DNA of 15,249 bases from Pseudomonadota bacterium. Its GTDB lineage: Bacteria; Pseudomonadota; Alphaproteobacteria; UBA2136; UBA6156. The stretch's first letter is position 1, and each line of letters begins with the position of its first letter. Positions 12,896 through 15,249 of this stretch are shown one piece after another. The notes under the pieces were generated by a model. It was not told the origin of the DNA. It saw only the letters and a program-made list of their open reading frames with translations, and made no database searches. A program made the position numbers and the translations under genes. Location of the stretch: the NCBI GenBank assembly GCA_009927255.1, contig RFNJ01000160.1:1-15249 (forward strand), written 5' to 3'.

Positions 12896-14539
12896 TTATA
12901 TCGCCTTATCCGCCCGCATAATCCACCACTGCTGCGCCACACTCAGCACGTTATTGGTCAGCCAGTAAAGCACCAAGCCAGAGGGAAACCACAAAAACAT
13001 CACCGTCATCATCGCCGGCATCCACGCAAAAACAGCAGCTTGGGTCGGGTCGGTGGGCGGCGGGTTCAACTTAAACTGCGCCCACATCGAAACCCCCATG
13101 AGAACCGGCAGAACAAACCATGGGTCGGGAAGACTCATATCCTGCACCCACAGCGCCAGCGGCGCATGCCGAAATTCAAATGCCACCAACACCACCTTAT
13201 ACATCGCGAAAAAGATTGGAATTTGAATCAGCATCGGCCAGCAGCCGCTCAGCGGATTCACCTTCTCCTCACGATAAATCTTCATCATTTCCACCGCCAT
13301 CGCCTGTTGATCATCGCCAAGGCGTTCTTTCAGCTTTTCAATTTTCGGCTGCAATTTTTTCATCCGCGCCATCGCATGATAACTCTTGTTCGCCAGCGGG
13401 AACGTCACAATTTTCAGCAGCAACGTAATCGCAATCACCGCCAGCCCCCAGTTGCCCAAATAGGCATGCAGCCACACCAGCACATGGTAAAGCGGCTTGG
13501 CAATCATCACAAACCACCCCCACTCAATCGCCCGCTCCAGCTCATGCCCCGCGCGCTGCAACTGCGCCTCCTGCTTCGGGCCCATATAAACCTGATACGT
13601 CAGCGCCGCACTCCCCCCCGCCTGCACAACCATCGGCTGCCACGCCACCCGCGCAGTAAAGCGGTCCTTGCCCGCCACCACATCATGGCGCAGCTCACGC
13701 TCGCTTTGCCCGGCCACACCCGCATCTGGCAAAATCGCCGCCATAAAATACTGGCTGGTAATCCCCCACCAGCCACCTGTGCCTTCTTGCTTAATAAACT
13801 GCCCTTTTTTCAGCGTATCAAACCCCTGCTGATGCGTCACCATTTTGCCATCCGCCCCCTGCACCACCCCCATCGGCCCCAAAAAGTTCACCCAGCTGGA
13901 ATGCTCGTTGGGCAAACTCCCGCCCATCCGCTCCACCTGCGCAAAGGGTGTAAGCGTCACCGGCAGCGCCGCACCGTTCACCACCCGCTCGGTAATTTCC
14001 ATCATATAACTATCCGCAATCGGCTTTATTTCGCGCTGAAAACTCTGCCCCGTGCCATTGCGCCATACCATCACCAGCGGCTTACCTTCGCCATTCACAT
14101 CCGCTTCCAACTGCCACGGCGTATTGGCGCTTGGCCCCTCAATCCCCGCCCCCTGCCAACCACTCACAATCCGCTCGGCATGCGCCACATCATTGGCAAA
14201 CAACTGGTAGCCCTTCTCTGCCCCCAGCTTCTCGGCATAACGCTTCAGCAAAACCTGCTCAATCCGCCCGCCTGTCAGCGCCACTTCGGCCTGTAAAGCT
14301 GGGTTCTCCAACTTCACCAAAATGCCACTCCCGGCACTCTCCTCAACCGGCGCCACCACCTGCTCAATCGCAGGCTTGGGCATCGGCGGCGTAATCACCC
14401 CACTCATCACATGCCGCCCAAACATCATCATGCTCAGGCCATCAAACACAATCAGCACCGCCGCACTCAGCGCCACCGCCCACAACAACCGCTGCCGCTG
14501 GTTAGGGTCGGGCTGGCCGGTATTATGATTGGGCGTCAT
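12896..14539 (-). CDS. yidC: membrane protein insertase YidC
   Basis: A 547-residue protein, matching Gram-negative YidC (548 in E. coli). TM1 is at about 18-40 (LLWAVALSAAVLIVF), then a large periplasmic domain (about 55-335). The conserved C-terminal region with five membrane segments follows, including WGLAVIAITLLLKIVTFPL, the cytoplasmic hairpin KKLQPKIEKLKERLGDD, NPLSGCWPMLIQIPIFFAMY, and the last spans. The basic residue in the hydrophilic groove is Lys where E. coli has Arg366. It inserts and folds inner-membrane proteins, alone or with SecYEG. GAGGAG lies about eight bases before the ATG, inside yidD, whose end overlaps by 17 bases. It is the last gene of the rpmH cluster; in many alphaproteobacteria engB comes next, but not here. 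Confidence 0.98.
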   Translation of the reverse strand: MTPNHNTGQPDPNQRQRLLWAVALSAAVLIVFDGLSMMMFGRHVMSGVITPPMPKPAIEQVVAPVEESAGSGILVKLENPALQAEVALTGGRIEQVLLKRYAEKLGAEKGYQLFANDVAHAERIVSGWQGAGIEGPSANTPWQLEADVNGEGKPLVMVWRNGTGQSFQREIKPIADSYMMEITERVVNGAALPVTLTPFAQVERMGGSLPNEHSSWVNFLGPMGVVQGADGKMVTHQQGFDTLKKGQFIKQEGTGGWWGITSQYFMAAILPDAGVAGQSERELRHDVVAGKDRFTARVAWQPMVVQAGGSAALTYQVYMGPKQEAQLQRAGHELERAIEWGWFVMIAKPLYHVLVWLHAYLGNWGLAVIAITLLLKIVTFPLANKSYHAMARMKKLQPKIEKLKERLGDDQQAMAVEMMKIYREEKVNPLSGCWPMLIQIPIFFAMYKVVLVAFEFRHAPLALWVQDMSLPDPWFVLPVLMGVSMWAQFKLNPPPTDPTQAAVFAWMPAMMTVMFLWFPSGLVLYWLTNNVLSVAQQWWIMRADKAI

Positions 14540-14792
14540 CGTGTCTGCTCCTCATCTTTGAAAATGCTTGATGCCACAGCTGCGGCACAGGGTCAAACCC
14601 GCTGCCACCAAAAGGCCCACACCTCGCCACCCGCCACGCCGCCAACAATGCCCCACGGAAGGCCCCATGCCGCCGCACCGCCTCCTCGGCATAGAGGCTG
14701 CAACTGGGATGAAACCGGCACCGCCCCCCCAAAAAATAAGCCAAACTCAACCGATACCCCCGCAACAACAGCAACAAAACCGCCTTCAACAT
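14523..14792 (-). CDS. yidD: membrane protein insertion efficiency factor YidD
   Basis: An 89-residue protein with the family signature: an N-terminal amphipathic or hydrophobic segment (LKAVLLLLLRGYRLSLAYF), GGRCRFHPSCSLYAEEAVRRHG, and RCGPFGGSGFDPVP. The conserved cysteines at RCRF, PSC and RCGP are all present. It is a small membrane-associated factor that helps YidC-dependent insertion. It overlaps rnpA by 7 bases and yidC by 17, the standard tight order, so translation is likely coupled. The C-terminal tail after DPVP is slightly long and is what overlaps yidC. Confidence 0.96.
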   Translation of the reverse strand: MLKAVLLLLLRGYRLSLAYFLGGRCRFHPSCSLYAEEAVRRHGAFRGALLAAWRVARCGPFGGSGFDPVPQLWHQAFSKMRSRHDDAQS

Positions 14793-15151
14793 ATAATCCC
14801 TGCCTCACGCAGCGCCTTGCGCATATCCGCCACCAAATACACATAATCCATCTTAAAAATCGGCATCTTCGCCACCATCACCAGCCACTTGCCCTGCCCT
14901 TTAGCATCGGGATTCAACCGACAAACCGCATCAAAAGCCGCCTTCAGCCGTCGCCGCGCACGGTTGCGCTGTACAGCCCCGCCCAATGCACCACTAGCAG
15001 TAAAACCCACCGCCAACCCCGCCTCATCCGCCATATCGCGCCATTGCAGCACAAAGCCTTGGGTCATCACCCGCTGGCCTTGTTCTTTCAAGCTTAAAAA
15101 ATCAACACGCCGCACAAGGCGGCGCATCTTAACGGCCACGTGCTTGGCCAT
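14786..15151 (-). CDS. rnpA: ribonuclease P protein component
   Basis: A 121-residue basic protein. The central RNR signature is AVQRNRARRRLKAAF, preceded by the strand GLAVGFTAS; the N-terminal MRRLVRRVDFLSL is the usual opening. It binds the catalytic RNA of RNase P and helps mature tRNA 5' ends. ATG 15151 has AAGGA about ten bases upstream; the family's typical start corresponds to Met9 (15127), which lacks a ribosome site, so the eight extra residues may or may not be made. rpmH ends 13 bases upstream and yidD overlaps the 3' end. Confidence 0.97.
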   Translation of the reverse strand: MAKHVAVKMRRLVRRVDFLSLKEQGQRVMTQGFVLQWRDMADEAGLAVGFTASGALGGAVQRNRARRRLKAAFDAVCRLNPDAKGQGKWLVMVAKMPIFKMDYVYLVADMRKALREAGIIC

Positions 15152-15164
15152 CGTTCAAATATCC

Positions 15165-15249
15165 TTAGTATTTCTTAACAGCGCGGCTCAGCTGCTTGCG
15201 GCCATGGGCACGGCGCTTGCTCAAAATCTTGCGGCCATCGGCGGTCTTC
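15165..15249 (-). CDS. rpmH: ribosomal protein L34 (bL34), N-terminus cut by window edge
   Basis: The 28 visible C-terminal residues read KTADGRKILSKRRAHGRKQL and then SRAVKKY before TAA. This is the highly basic bL34 tail (family pattern R-x-x-x-GR-x-x-L-x-x-RR-x-x-GR), part of the large ribosomal subunit. The position just before rnpA confirms the call. The missing N-terminus and the promoter of the operon lie beyond the right edge. Confidence 0.96.
   Translation of the reverse strand, partial: KTADGRKILSKRRAHGRKQLSRAVKKY

Noticed and set aside
12875..14296. 473-codon plus-strand frame opposite yidC
   Set aside because: The product is His/Pro/Arg/Gln-rich throughout, as expected from reading yidC backwards, and the frame crosses the terminator at 12849-12878.
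1..15249. CRISPR array, transposase, integrase or phage module
   Set aside because: No direct-repeat and spacer pattern and no such protein motif was seen on either strand.

Overview
The window looks like a GC-rich alphaproteobacterial chromosome. The support is a BolA/Grx4 (CGFS glutaredoxin) pair, an rpmH-rnpA-yidD-yidC cluster whose YidC resembles alphaproteobacterial proteins, a strong C preference at third codon positions, and palindromic elements of the kind known from alphaproteobacteria. No rRNA, tRNA, CRISPR array, transposase or phage module was seen, and I cannot name a genus.

Layout, left to right. The tail of an unrecognised gene (1-179) is followed on + by a WD40-type beta-propeller protein and a Pif1-like SF1B helicase. 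The helicase carries two N-terminal Myb/SANT-like modules and an in-frame 48-nt palindrome in its linker. A convergent alpha/beta-hydrolase lipoprotein comes next. Then there is a large classical autotransporter (4114-6612) with its own terminator, a CobW/COG0523 GTPase, and a 2-oxoglutarate/Fe(II) oxygenase. The oxygenase converges with ssb across a shared bidirectional terminator. Divergent from ssb are bolA and a CGFS glutaredoxin, which act together in Fe-S cluster and iron handling.

The stretch 10170-11164 is the most accessory-looking part. A small protein made of four exact-length 34-residue WG-type repeats has a near-consensus promoter, an AGGAG ribosome site, a GTG start and its own terminator. 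Three non-coding palindromic structures flank it: a triple hairpin, a 69-bp nested palindrome, and a 14-bp stem with a 31-nt loop.

Next, a TetR/SlmA-like regulator and a thioredoxin-fold lipoprotein are translationally coupled on the minus strand through a GTGA overlap. Divergent from them, two overlapping small genes (65 and 69 aa) encode unrecognised proteins that appear related to each other. They have their own promoter and terminator.

The right end is the conserved minus-strand cluster rpmH-rnpA-yidD-yidC: ribosomal protein L34, the RNase P protein, and the membrane insertion factors YidD and YidC, with overlapping genes.

No complete undescribed multi-gene system can be asserted. The best leads are the in-gene palindrome, the palindrome-rich islet around the WG-repeat gene, and the tandem small-gene pair.
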